64,000 nucleotides of DNA from an uncultured Acetatifactor sp. GTDB lineage: Bacteria > Bacillota > Clostridia > Lachnospirales > Lachnospiraceae. The notes beneath the pieces are model-generated. The model did not search any database and was not told where the DNA came from. It saw only the letters and a list, made by a program, of their open reading frames with translations. Location: assembly GCA_910584375.1 (NCBI GenBank), contig CAJUAH010000014.1, positions 1 through 64,000 of the forward strand, given 5' to 3'. This document shows, in pieces, positions 1 to 8,242 of the stretch; positions within the stretch are counted from its first letter, which is position 1, and each line of letters starts with the position of its first letter. The position numbers were made by a program, and so were the translations under genes.

Positions 1-32
1 GGGCCTTTGCCCTATTGGAATCAAGATTTTGA

Positions 33-1967
33 ACTTGTTTCGCAATTACCTACATCAATATTGACAATCAGAATTTCCAGATGAGTCTTTACTGTGCGGG
101 CAGCTCCTATGAGGACGGCGTTATCGAGGAAGATCTTTTCTATGAGCCGGAGGGTTACCAATATTTTACGGCAAACTTTGAGCCGGACGGTTTTGACTGT
201 ATGCGGGACGCTTTTCTGGGACTCTATCACACGGAGAGCGATCCGGAGGCGGTAGTCCGGGGAAAATGCGGCGGCTCTTTTGAAAAGGGTGGAAATCACT
301 GCGGCAGTCTGCAAAAGAATCTGACGCTGGAGCCGGGCGAGGAGGCCCGTCTGGTCTATATGTTGGGAGAGGGAAACCGGGCGGCGGGACAGAAGACGCG
401 GGAGAAGTTCGGCGACCCGGAGCAGGTGGATCTGGCTTTTGCGGATCTGCACCGCTATTGGGAGAAAAAATGCGCCAAACTCCAGATCAAAACGCCTCAC
501 GAGGGTATGAACACCCTGATCAATACATGGACTCTGTATCAGTCCGAGATCAATGTGATGTTTTCAAGGTTTGCGTCCTTTATCGAGGTGGGGGGACGCA
601 CGGGACTGGGATACCGGGATACGGCGCAGGACGCCATGACCATCCCCCACTCCAATCCGGAAAAATGCAGGCAGCGTATCCGGGAATTGATGAACGGTCT
701 GGTTTCCCAGGGATACGGACTGCATCTGTTTGATCCGGCGTGGTTTGCCGGGACAGGGAAAGAGGGCGACGGGTTCAAGTCTCCCACGGTGATCCCCATA
801 TCCGAAAAAGACCGCATCCACGGGCCGGAGGACGCCTGCGCGGACGACGCGCTGTGGTTGGTGGCAGCCGTGGTGGAATACATCAAGGAGACGGGTGAAC
901 TGGATTTTGCGGAGGAAGTACTTCTTTACGCGGACGGAAAACAGGGAACGGTATATGAGCACCTAAAAGCGATCCTGGACTTTTCCGCACGACAGGTGGG
1001 GGCGGACGGCGTGTGCAAGGGCCTGCGCGCGGACTGGAACGACTGTCTGAATCTGGGCGGGGGAGAGAGCGCCATGGTATCCTTCCTGCACTATTGGGCG
1101 CTGTCCCATTTTCTCACATTGGCACGGCGTCTGGGACGCGGGGAAGATGTGGAGCGGTATACCCGGATGGCGGAGCGGGTCAGAAAGGTGTGCGACGATG
1201 TGCTGTGGGACGAGGAGTGGTATATCCGGGGCATCACGAAAAGCGGCAGAAGGATCGGAACCGCACAGGACGAGGAGGGCAGAGTGCATCTGGAGTCCAA
1301 TGTCTGGGCGGTACTCTCCGGCGCGGCCCGGGGCGAGAGGGCCGTCAAGGCGATGGACGCTGTTGACCGGTACCTGTATACGCCCTACGGACTGCTGCTG
1401 AATACGCCCGCGTATACAAAGCCGGACCCGGATATCGGATTTATCACAAAGGTATATCCGGGACTGAAGGAGAACGCCGCGATCTTCTCCCATCCGAATC
1501 CCTGGGCCTGGGCGGCGGAGTGCAGGCTGGGCCGCGGCGGGATGGCAATGAAATATTATGACGCCCTGTGTCCCTACAATCAGAATGACAGAATCGAGAT
1601 CCGGGAGGCGGAGCCGTATTCTTACTGTCAGTTTGTAGTGGGCAAAGAGCACACGGCGTTTGGCAGGGCGCGCCATCCGTTTATGACAGGGTCCGGCGGC
1701 TGGGCTTATTTTTCGGCCACCCGATATATGCTTGGGATCAGGCCGGACTATGATACGCTGGAGATAGACCCCTGTATTCCGGCAGACTGGAAAGCATTTG
1801 ACATAACCAGAGAATGGCGGGGCAGCCTCTATCACATCCATGTGGACAATGGGGCGGGCGTGGAACACGGCGTCCGGGAGATCCGCCTGGACGGGGAGCG
1901 GACAGATAAGATCCCGGCTTACACGGACCGCAGCGAACACAGCGTAACGGTGATAATGGGAAGATAA
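33..1967 (+). CDS. GH94 family carbohydrate phosphorylase, 3' part only
   Basis: Inverting phosphorylase of glycoside hydrolase family 94 (chitobiose/cellobiose phosphorylase type). It splits a beta-linked disaccharide with phosphate into a sugar 1-phosphate and a free sugar in the cytoplasm. Counted from the ATG at 81, family signatures are YRDTAQD at 178-184 (the region of the catalytic acid) and RADWNDCLN from 316. That ATG is not the native start: the codons just before it read TYINIDNQNFQ, part of the conserved fold, and family members are about 200 residues longer. In this frame a TGA stands at 30-32, so the 5' part is either outside the window in another frame, or the gene is disrupted or misassembled here. 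The substrate (GlcNAc2 or cellobiose type) cannot be decided. The phosphohexomutase that follows fits the sugar 1-phosphate product. Confidence 0.85.
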   Translation, partial: TCFAITYINIDNQNFQMSLYCAGSSYEDGVIEEDLFYEPEGYQYFTANFEPDGFDCMRDAFLGLYHTESDPEAVVRGKCGGSFEKGGNHCGSLQKNLTLEPGEEARLVYMLGEGNRAAGQKTREKFGDPEQVDLAFADLHRYWEKKCAKLQIKTPHEGMNTLINTWTLYQSEINVMFSRFASFIEVGGRTGLGYRDTAQDAMTIPHSNPEKCRQRIRELMNGLVSQGYGLHLFDPAWFAGTGKEGDGFKSPTVIPISEKDRIHGPEDACADDALWLVAAVVEYIKETGELDFAEEVLLYADGKQGTVYEHLKAILDFSARQVGADGVCKGLRADWNDCLNLGGGESAMVSFLHYWALSHFLTLARRLGRGEDVERYTRMAERVRKVCDDVLWDEEWYIRGITKSGRRIGTAQDEEGRVHLESNVWAVLSGAARGERAVKAMDAVDRYLYTPYGLLLNTPAYTKPDPDIGFITKVYPGLKENAAIFSHPNPWAWAAECRLGRGGMAMKYYDALCPYNQNDRIEIREAEPYSYCQFVVGKEHTAFGRARHPFMTGSGGWAYFSATRYMLGIRPDYDTLEIDPCIPADWKAFDITREWRGSLYHIHVDNGAGVEHGVREIRLDGERTDKIPAYTDRSEHSVTVIMGR

Positions 1968-1990
1968 ACAGTACACGAAGGGAGAGCGGC

Positions 1991-3400
1991 ATGGTAAAAT
2001 TTGGGACCGGCGGTTGGAGAGCCGTCATCGGAGATGAATTTACAAAAGAGAATATACAGCGTCTGGCAAAGGCGCTGTGCAACAAGATGAAGGATGAGGA
2101 CGCTGCCGGAAAGGGCATTGTGCTGGGATATGACCGGCGCTTTCTCTCCAAGGAGGCCATGCAGTGGGCCGGAATGGTGTTTGCGGCGGAGGGCGTCACC
2201 GCGTATCTGATCAACAAGTCGTCGCCCACACCGCTGGTCATGTTCTATGTGATGCGGCATCAGTTTCCCTATGGAATGATGGTCACGGCCAGCCACAATC
2301 CGGCGATCTACAACGGCATCAAGGTTTTTACGGCCGGGGGGCGGGACGCGGATGAGACCCAGACCCGGGAGATCGAACAATATCTGGGGGAGATCGAAGG
2401 GCCGGTCGCGGAGATGGAGTACGACAGAGCCAGGGAGCAGGGGCTGATCCAGGAGATCTACCCCCTCAACGAATATCTGGACAGTATCATGGACGCGGTC
2501 AATATGGAGGCCATACGGGAGAGCGGTCTGCGGGTGGCGCTGGACCCGATGTACGGCGTCAGCGAGACATCGCTGCGGGTGATCCTACAGACCGCCAGAT
2601 GCGAGGTGTCCACAATCCATGACCGCCATGACACGCTGTTCGGCGGGCATCTGCCCTCCCCCTCCGCCGCAACCCTGCGCTCCCTGCAGAACTATGTGAT
2701 GGACGGGCATTACGACATCGGCATCGCCACGGACGGCGACGCGGACCGCATCGGGATCATCGACGATACCGGGCGCTTTCTGCATCCCAACGAGATTCTG
2801 GTGCTGCTGTATTACTATCTGGAAAAACACAGGGGCTGGCGGGGGCCGGCTGTGCGCAATATCTGCACGACCCATGTGCTGGACCGGGTGGCGGAGAGCT
2901 TTGGGGAGAAATGCTATGAAGTGCCGGTGGGTTTCAAACATATATCCGCCAAGATGAACGAGACGGACGCCGTGATCGGAGGGGAGTCGTCGGGAGGGCT
3001 GACCGTGCGGGGGCATATCCGCGGCAAGGACGGCATCTACGCGGCTATGCTGCTGGTGGAGATGATCGCGGTCACGGACAAAAAACTCTCGGAGATCATC
3101 CGGGATCTGGAGGCGGAGTACGGCCCCATCTATATGGAGGAGCGGGACTATCATTTCAATCAGGAGAAAAAAGAGCGGATCCGGAAGATTCTACTGGAGG
3201 AGAAAGAACTTCCCGGACTCCCCTATGAGATCGATCATGTCTCTTATCTGGACGGCAGCAAGGTCTATTTTAAAGACGGCGGATGGGTGATCGCCCGCTT
3301 TTCCGGGACGGAGCCGCTGCTGCGCATTTTCTGCGAGAGAAACCGTCCGGAGGAGGCGAAGGTCATCTGCGAGCGGTACGAGGCATTTTTAGGTCTGTAA
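1991..3400 (+). CDS. alpha-D-phosphohexomutase (phosphoglucomutase/phosphomannomutase)
   Basis: Interconverts hexose 1-phosphate and hexose 6-phosphate. It is 469 aa, the usual length. Four family loops are visible: the phosphoserine loop TASHNPAIYNG with Ser101, the Mg2+ loop DGDADR at 248-253, the sugar-binding GGESSGG, and the C-terminal phosphate loop RFSGTEPLLRIF. The start has a good ribosome binding site (gaagggagagcggc) and lies 23 bp after the GH94 stop, so the two are co-transcribed. Inference: it feeds the sugar 1-phosphate released by the phosphorylase into glycolysis. Glucose or N-acetylglucosamine specificity cannot be told. Confidence 0.93.
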   Translation: MVKFGTGGWRAVIGDEFTKENIQRLAKALCNKMKDEDAAGKGIVLGYDRRFLSKEAMQWAGMVFAAEGVTAYLINKSSPTPLVMFYVMRHQFPYGMMVTASHNPAIYNGIKVFTAGGRDADETQTREIEQYLGEIEGPVAEMEYDRAREQGLIQEIYPLNEYLDSIMDAVNMEAIRESGLRVALDPMYGVSETSLRVILQTARCEVSTIHDRHDTLFGGHLPSPSAATLRSLQNYVMDGHYDIGIATDGDADRIGIIDDTGRFLHPNEILVLLYYYLEKHRGWRGPAVRNICTTHVLDRVAESFGEKCYEVPVGFKHISAKMNETDAVIGGESSGGLTVRGHIRGKDGIYAAMLLVEMIAVTDKKLSEIIRDLEAEYGPIYMEERDYHFNQEKKERIRKILLEEKELPGLPYEIDHVSYLDGSKVYFKDGGWVIARFSGTEPLLRIFCERNRPEEAKVICERYEAFLGL

Positions 3401-3424
3401 AAGCTGGGAAAATGCCGCGGCATA

Positions 3425-3440
3425 TGATATAATATCTATT
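3425..3440 (+). promoter_or_regulatory. extended -10 promoter placed for a leaderless kinase mRNA
   Basis: TGATATAAT at 3425-3433 is a perfect extended -10 (TGn plus TATAAT). Seven bases later is the ATG of the kinase at 3441, so the predicted +1 falls on or next to the A of the start codon. No Shine-Dalgarno sequence precedes this ATG. Confidence 0.55.
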
Positions 3441-5213
3441 ATGAAAAAACAAATGACATCCTTACGAAAAATCCTGCTGGTCGTACTTATGAGCGCGTGG
3501 CTGATTCCCATTGGCTTTCTCTCGTGGTTTATTTTCCATGATTATCAGAAGGCCTATCTGGAGAAGACGGATCATCTGATCAGCAATTCTGTGGAGGTGT
3601 CCGGCGCCGCGCTGGCGGCGGACATCGACGAGGCGATCCATAAGATATGGAAACCCAGCTACGACGGCTCCTGGGAGAGCGAGTACCGGCGTTACAAGCT
3701 GGAGATTAAAAATAGAAACGAGTATTTGACGACGCTCCGGGCCTCCCTGACATCCAGATACTATATGGACGCACAGATGGCCCGCTACGCGCTCTATCTG
3801 CCGGGGGACGGGGCGCCGAGCTGCTATGCGGGAAAAAACGGCTATTCCTGGGAGAGATACATAGAGATGGTGCAGCCCCTGGTTCACGATATTGCGGAAA
3901 AAAACGGCGGCGGCGTAGAGATCCATGTGGTGGACAGGCAGGTCTATCTGATCCGCAATCTCCATACGGCCAGGGAGGAAGAGCGGTACGCGACGCTGGT
4001 GCTGGGACTGGACGGGCGCAGGCTCCTGGAGGAACTGCCGGTGGATAATCCTCAGGATCTCCGGGTGGCGTTCGGCGGGGAAGAATATCTGGCGCTGACA
4101 GGCTCGGGGGAGAGTACGGAGGATCTGGAAAAGCTCTACGGGAAACTGCTGCGGATGGCAGAGCAGGCACAGGACGAAGGGGGGATTTTCAGCGCCGCCC
4201 AGGGGAACTATGTGGGGTATCTGTACAGCTATCATTGCGGCAATTACGATATGACAGTATTTTATCCTCTGCCCCGGCGGGAGTTAAACGCAGGTATTGA
4301 GAGACTGAATGTTACGCTGGCGGTGATCCTGTGCTGTATGGTTCCCTTCGCGCTGTTTACCGGCTATATCCTGACCGTACACATCAGCCGTCCCATGGGG
4401 GAACTGATGAAAGGGGCGAAACGTCTGGAAGACGGACAATTCGGCTATATCGTGGATCGGAATACCGCGAAGAATGCGGACTTTTTAAGCCTTGTGGACT
4501 CCTTCAACGCCATGTCGGGCCGGGTGGAATACTATTTTAACACAGTCTATAAGGAAAAACTGGCCACAAAGGACGCGCAGCTCGCGGCTTTGCAGGCGCA
4601 GATCAACCCCCATTTTCTGAACAATACGCTGGAGATGATGAACTGGCAGGCGCGGATGAACGGGGATATCGAGACGAGCCGCATGATCGAAGCGCTGGGA
4701 ATCGTGCTGGACTTCAGCATGAGCCGCAACAACGACCGAACCGTGTGCCTGAAGGAGGAACTGCGGTGCGCGGACGCTTTTCTCTACATTATGTCCATGC
4801 GTTTCGGACAGCGTCTGAAAGTGGAAAAGTTGGTGGATTCCTCCCTGTATTCTTTGCAGGTTCCGCAGCTCATCCTGCAGCCCCTTCTGGAGAACGCCAT
4901 CAAGCACGGCATCGAGAAAATTGGCTCCGGCACGATCTGGGTCAATATTTATAATCAGGAGCAGACGGTCTGCATTGATGTGATCAACACCTCCCGGCAG
5001 CTTGGAGAGCAGGAAATCGCGCACATCAACGGAATCATACGGGGAGAGCATGAGATCGACCGCTCAAAGCCGGGGGCGCACAAGTCCATCGGCATCTACA
5101 ATGTGAACCGGCGGGTGCAGTTGATCTATGGGGACAAATACGGGCTCAGGGTATTTTTGGAAGGCGGCAACCACTTCGTCTCCCGAATCACGATGCCCCT
5201 ACCGGAGGAGTAG
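3441..5213 (+). CDS. YesM-type sensor histidine kinase
   Basis: Membrane sensor kinase of the LytS/YesM class, 590 aa. Order: transmembrane helix about 10-32, a large extracytoplasmic sensor about 33-285, a second helix about 290-312, a HAMP linker, then the His_kinase motif QINPHFLNNTLEMM with His391 as phosphoacceptor, and a HATPase domain with N-box LLENAIKHGIE. Its partner is the YesN-type regulator at 5408. Inference: it senses the sugar brought in by the neighbouring importer, or a state of its binding protein. No ribosome binding site precedes the ATG, and a perfect extended -10 ends seven bases upstream. The next in-frame ATG (3453) also lacks one. Confidence 0.92.
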   Translation: MKKQMTSLRKILLVVLMSAWLIPIGFLSWFIFHDYQKAYLEKTDHLISNSVEVSGAALAADIDEAIHKIWKPSYDGSWESEYRRYKLEIKNRNEYLTTLRASLTSRYYMDAQMARYALYLPGDGAPSCYAGKNGYSWERYIEMVQPLVHDIAEKNGGGVEIHVVDRQVYLIRNLHTAREEERYATLVLGLDGRRLLEELPVDNPQDLRVAFGGEEYLALTGSGESTEDLEKLYGKLLRMAEQAQDEGGIFSAAQGNYVGYLYSYHCGNYDMTVFYPLPRRELNAGIERLNVTLAVILCCMVPFALFTGYILTVHISRPMGELMKGAKRLEDGQFGYIVDRNTAKNADFLSLVDSFNAMSGRVEYYFNTVYKEKLATKDAQLAALQAQINPHFLNNTLEMMNWQARMNGDIETSRMIEALGIVLDFSMSRNNDRTVCLKEELRCADAFLYIMSMRFGQRLKVEKLVDSSLYSLQVPQLILQPLLENAIKHGIEKIGSGTIWVNIYNQEQTVCIDVINTSRQLGEQEIAHINGIIRGEHEIDRSKPGAHKSIGIYNVNRRVQLIYGDKYGLRVFLEGGNHFVSRITMPLPEE

Positions 5214-5216
5214 CCG

Positions 5217-5395
5217 AGCCGTGGCGCAACGAAGTAAATTTATTCTTCAGAGCCGTGACATAGCGATTCACAAGGCAAAGTCGCGAAGGCGCACGAGAGG
5301 AACGTTCATGAGTGCGTTTTCTCATGAAAGTTTCTCTCCGGGGGGTGCGCCGAAGGGACTTTGCCCTTCAGAGCCGTCGCGCAGCGACTTAATTA
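5217..5395. repeat. long imperfect hairpin flanked by direct repeats between kinase and regulator genes
   Basis: The 194-bp kinase-regulator gap is almost wholly structured. Arms 5274-5312 and 5321-5365 pair through GGCAAAGTC/GACTTTGCC, GGCGCAC/GTGCGCC, a 9-bp G.U-containing segment (5295-5303/5330-5338) and TTCATGAG/CTCATGAA, with an 8-nt loop. On each side stands CTTCAGAGCCGT (5245-5256 and 5366-5377), continuing into related cnnAGCGA sequence. A third, weaker copy (GAGCCGTGGCGCAACGA) follows the kinase stop at 5217. It may be a MITE-like repeat or an mRNA processing or attenuation structure. Confidence 0.7.
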
Positions 5396-5407
5396 GGAGG
5401 AAATAGG

Positions 5408-6157
5408 ATGTACAAGGTGATATTGATTGACGATGAGCCGATCATCGTGCAGGGACTGGCGCGGAGCGTGCCCTGGGAAAAATACGGCTGCCAGGTGGTG
5501 GATACCGCGGGGGACGGTCTGGAGGGGAAAAGGTTGATCGAGAAACACGCGCCGGACATGGTGTTTTTGGACATCTGCATGCCGCAGATGGACGGTCTGG
5601 CGATGGTGGCGGCGCTGCAGTCGGAATACCGAAATACCCAGATTACGATCCTCACGGGGTTCAGGGATTTTGAGTACGCGAAACAGGCGCTCAACCTGGG
5701 GGTGGCCCGGTATTTGCTCAAACCGTCCAATATGGAGGAGATCGAAGAGGCGATCCGCTTTATGGCCTCCAGGGCGCCGGACAGGGGGGAGGAGATCCGG
5801 GAGGAGCCGACGGAGCACGGCAATGTGGCGGGTAATTTCATCGTGCGCAGTGCGCTGGCCTATATTGCGGAGAATTATAAAGAGAAACTTCTGCTTTCGG
5901 ATGTGGCGGAGAAGACCTATGTGAGTCAGTGGCACCTGAGCAAGCTGCTGAACAAAGAGACCGGCCAAAACTTTTCGGAGATCTTAAACGGGATTCGGAT
6001 CGACAAGGCGAAAGAACTGATGAAAGATCCGTCGCTGCGCATCAGCGATGTGGCAGAGCAGGTGGGATTTCTGGATCTGGCTCATTTTTCCAGAGTGTTT
6101 AAGAAACTCAACGGCGTGTCCGCCAATGAGTACCGTAACCAGCATCGGGAAGACTAA
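5408..6157 (+). CDS. YesN-type response regulator with AraC-type DNA-binding domain
   Basis: Response regulator of 249 aa. The receiver domain runs about 1-120, with acidic pair DDE at 8-10, phosphoacceptor Asp55 in VFLDICMPQMDG and the conserved Lys in LLKPSN. A short linker leads to two helix-turn-helix motifs of an AraC domain (about 145-249, ending in the typical FSRVFKKLNGVSANEYR). Classical YesN proteins of about 500 aa carry a long middle domain, which is absent here. The SD is aggagg upstream of 5408. It most likely activates the importer operon that begins after the terminator at 6157. Confidence 0.93.
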   Translation: MYKVILIDDEPIIVQGLARSVPWEKYGCQVVDTAGDGLEGKRLIEKHAPDMVFLDICMPQMDGLAMVAALQSEYRNTQITILTGFRDFEYAKQALNLGVARYLLKPSNMEEIEEAIRFMASRAPDRGEEIREEPTEHGNVAGNFIVRSALAYIAENYKEKLLLSDVAEKTYVSQWHLSKLLNKETGQNFSEILNGIRIDKAKELMKDPSLRISDVAEQVGFLDLAHFSRVFKKLNGVSANEYRNQHRED

Positions 6158-6187
6158 AGGGTTTGTACAAATTGTACAGCCCTTTTT
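6157..6187 (+). terminator. rho-independent terminator after the response regulator
   Basis: AGGGtttgtacaaattgtacagCCCT folds with an inner TGTACA/TGTACA pairing and is followed by tttttgtttt. The palindromic TGTACAAATTGTACA could also be an operator. Confidence 0.6.
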
Positions 6188-6240
6188 GTTTTGCCTTGGT
6201 TTATATAACAATTTTAGCCAAAAAACAACAACCTCGTGCC

Positions 6241-6269
6241 GTGACATTTGCACACATAAATAATACAAT
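6241..6269 (+). promoter_or_regulatory. promoter of the sugar importer operon
   Basis: GTGACA (6241-6246), 17-bp spacer, TACAAT (6264-6269). It lies between the terminator at 6157 and the first permease start at 6313, so the importer is a separate, probably YesN-controlled, transcript. Confidence 0.5.
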
Positions 6270-6312
6270 GGATACAACAAAGGAAATACGGGCACTTTTT
6301 GAAGGAGGCAAT

Positions 6313-7239
6313 ATGAAAGGGAAAACAAAAAAGACACTGCTGTTATTGTCCATGGTATTACCCGGCGCGATCTGGTTTTTCCTGTTGCGCTATATTCCGA
6401 TGGCGGGGATCGTGCTGGCCTTCAAGGAATACAAGGTCTACACAAAGAATCCGGGGTTCTGGAACAATCTGCTCCACAGTAAATGGGTGGGACTGAAGAA
6501 TTTTGAATTTATGTTTTCCACGAAGGATTCCTGGGTCTATGTGCGGAACACGCTGCTCTACAATATTTTCTGGATCGTATTGGGACTGGTGCTGGCGGTG
6601 GCGCTGGCGGTCATTTTAAACGAGATTACCCAGAAACGAGTGGCCAAGGTCTATCAGACCTTTATGTTCTTTCCTTACTTCTTAAGCTGGGTGGTGGCAA
6701 GTTATTTCGTGCTTGCGTTTCTGGATCCCACCCGGGGGCTTCTGACCCACTGGCAGGCGGCGGGAGGAGGCGAGGTGATCAACTGGTACCACGAGCCCAA
6801 ATACTGGCCGGTGATCCTGACGATCTGTAATATCTGGAAGACCACGGGATATTCCTGCGTGCTGTACCTGGCGGCGATCACCGGGATCGACGGAACCCAG
6901 TACGAGGCGGCGGCCATCGACGGCGCCACCAAATGGCAGCAGATCCGCTATGTGACGCTGCCCCATCTGCGGACGATGATCGCCATCCTGTTTATCATGA
7001 ACGTGGGGAATATCGTGAAAGCGGATTTCGGCCTGTTCTACAGCGTGCCCATGAACTCCGGTTCCCTGTTCTCCACCACGGGGGTCATTGACACTTACGT
7101 CTATCGGACGATGACGGCGACGAACAACATCGGCATGAGTACCGCGGCGGGACTGCTGCAGCAGTTGGTAGGCTTTGTATGCATCATGGCGGCCAATAAG
7201 ATCGTGACGAAGATTGACGAGGACAGCGCACTGTTCTAA
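6313..7239 (+). CDS. sugar ABC transporter permease, LplB type
   Basis: Inner-membrane permease subunit of a carbohydrate importer of the LplB/MalF class, 308 aa from the ATG at 6313. That start is preceded by gaaggaggcaat. Upstream in-frame codons lie in the promoter and are not native. About six hydrophobic segments are seen. The EAA loop that docks the ATPase reads YEAAAIDGATKWQQIRYVTLP. It pairs with the permease at 7252 and the binding protein at 8243. No ATPase gene is in the locus, as is usual for these systems, which share a common MsmX-like ATPase encoded elsewhere. Confidence 0.93.
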   Translation: MKGKTKKTLLLLSMVLPGAIWFFLLRYIPMAGIVLAFKEYKVYTKNPGFWNNLLHSKWVGLKNFEFMFSTKDSWVYVRNTLLYNIFWIVLGLVLAVALAVILNEITQKRVAKVYQTFMFFPYFLSWVVASYFVLAFLDPTRGLLTHWQAAGGGEVINWYHEPKYWPVILTICNIWKTTGYSCVLYLAAITGIDGTQYEAAAIDGATKWQQIRYVTLPHLRTMIAILFIMNVGNIVKADFGLFYSVPMNSGSLFSTTGVIDTYVYRTMTATNNIGMSTAAGLLQQLVGFVCIMAANKIVTKIDEDSALF

Positions 7240-7251
7240 AGGAGGCAGTTT

Positions 7252-8160
7252 ATGAAAAACAAAAAAAGACGCATAAATACCGTAAGCAGACCGGCGGAGG
7301 CGGTGATGCATCTGATACTGGCAGCGTTCTGCCTCGCATGTATTCTGCCCTTTGTGTTTGTGGTAATCATCTCCTTTTCCTCTCAGGACAGTATCCGGGA
7401 GATGGGGTTTTCCTTCACTCCCAAATCCTGGGCATTGGACGCGTACACTTACGTGGTGAAACTGGGGCAGAAGCTGTGGATATCCTATTTTAACAGTTTC
7501 TTTATCACCATAGTCGGAACCCTGTGTACGCTGCTGGTGACGGGACTCTACGCCTATGCGCTGTACCGAAAGGATTTCAAGTTCCGCAGATTTTTTACCT
7601 TTTTCTGTTTCTTTACGATGATCTTTGGCGGCGGCCTGGCTCCCACTTATGTGATCTGCAAGCAGTTTCTGGGATTGTCCGACAGTTATGCGGCGGTGAT
7701 CATCCCCATGCTGCTCAACCCGTTCAATATCATCGTGATGCGGACTTTTTTCCAGAGCTCCATACCGGGGGATCTGATCGATGCGGCGGCCATCGACGGC
7801 AGCGGGGAATATCACACGCTGTTTCGGATCGTGGTACCCATCGCCAAGCCCGGCATCGCTACGGTGGGCCTGCTGTCGGCGCTGGCTTATTGGAACGAAT
7901 GGTTCATACCCATGCTGTATATCCGGGATTCCAAATATTACCCGCTGCAATATCTTTTGCAGGAGATGCAGTCGAAAGTGGATTTCCTGTCGAGAAACAG
8001 CTCGGTGATCGGCGCGGAGGCGGCGGTACGGGCCAGCCTCCCTTCGGATACGCTGAGGATGGCGCTGGTGGTGCTGATCGTGATTCCCATTGCCTTCGCC
8101 TATCCCTTCTTTCAACGCTACATTATCTCGGGGCTGACCATCGGCTCCGTGAAGGGCTGA
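7252..8160 (+). CDS. sugar ABC transporter permease, YtcP/LplC type
   Basis: Second membrane subunit of the same importer, 302 aa with six predicted helices and EAA loop IDAAAIDGSGEYHTLFRIVVP. It begins 12 bp after the LplB-type gene with SD aaaggaggc. It belongs to the MalG-like half of the family. Confidence 0.93.
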   Translation: MKNKKRRINTVSRPAEAVMHLILAAFCLACILPFVFVVIISFSSQDSIREMGFSFTPKSWALDAYTYVVKLGQKLWISYFNSFFITIVGTLCTLLVTGLYAYALYRKDFKFRRFFTFFCFFTMIFGGGLAPTYVICKQFLGLSDSYAAVIIPMLLNPFNIIVMRTFFQSSIPGDLIDAAAIDGSGEYHTLFRIVVPIAKPGIATVGLLSALAYWNEWFIPMLYIRDSKYYPLQYLLQEMQSKVDFLSRNSSVIGAEAAVRASLPSDTLRMALVVLIVIPIAFAYPFFQRYIISGLTIGSVKG

Positions 8161-8242
8161 CAGACAACACGGTAGATACGGTGAGAGCCGTCTACATATA
8201 TAATGCACTGTTTACAACTCATTAACAAAAAGGAGGATTGTT

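Noticed and set aside
8199..8204. TATAAT before the binding-protein gene as an independent promoter
   Set aside because: No acceptable -35 or TG extension; the gene is adequately explained by the operon promoter at 6241. Kept only as a remark.
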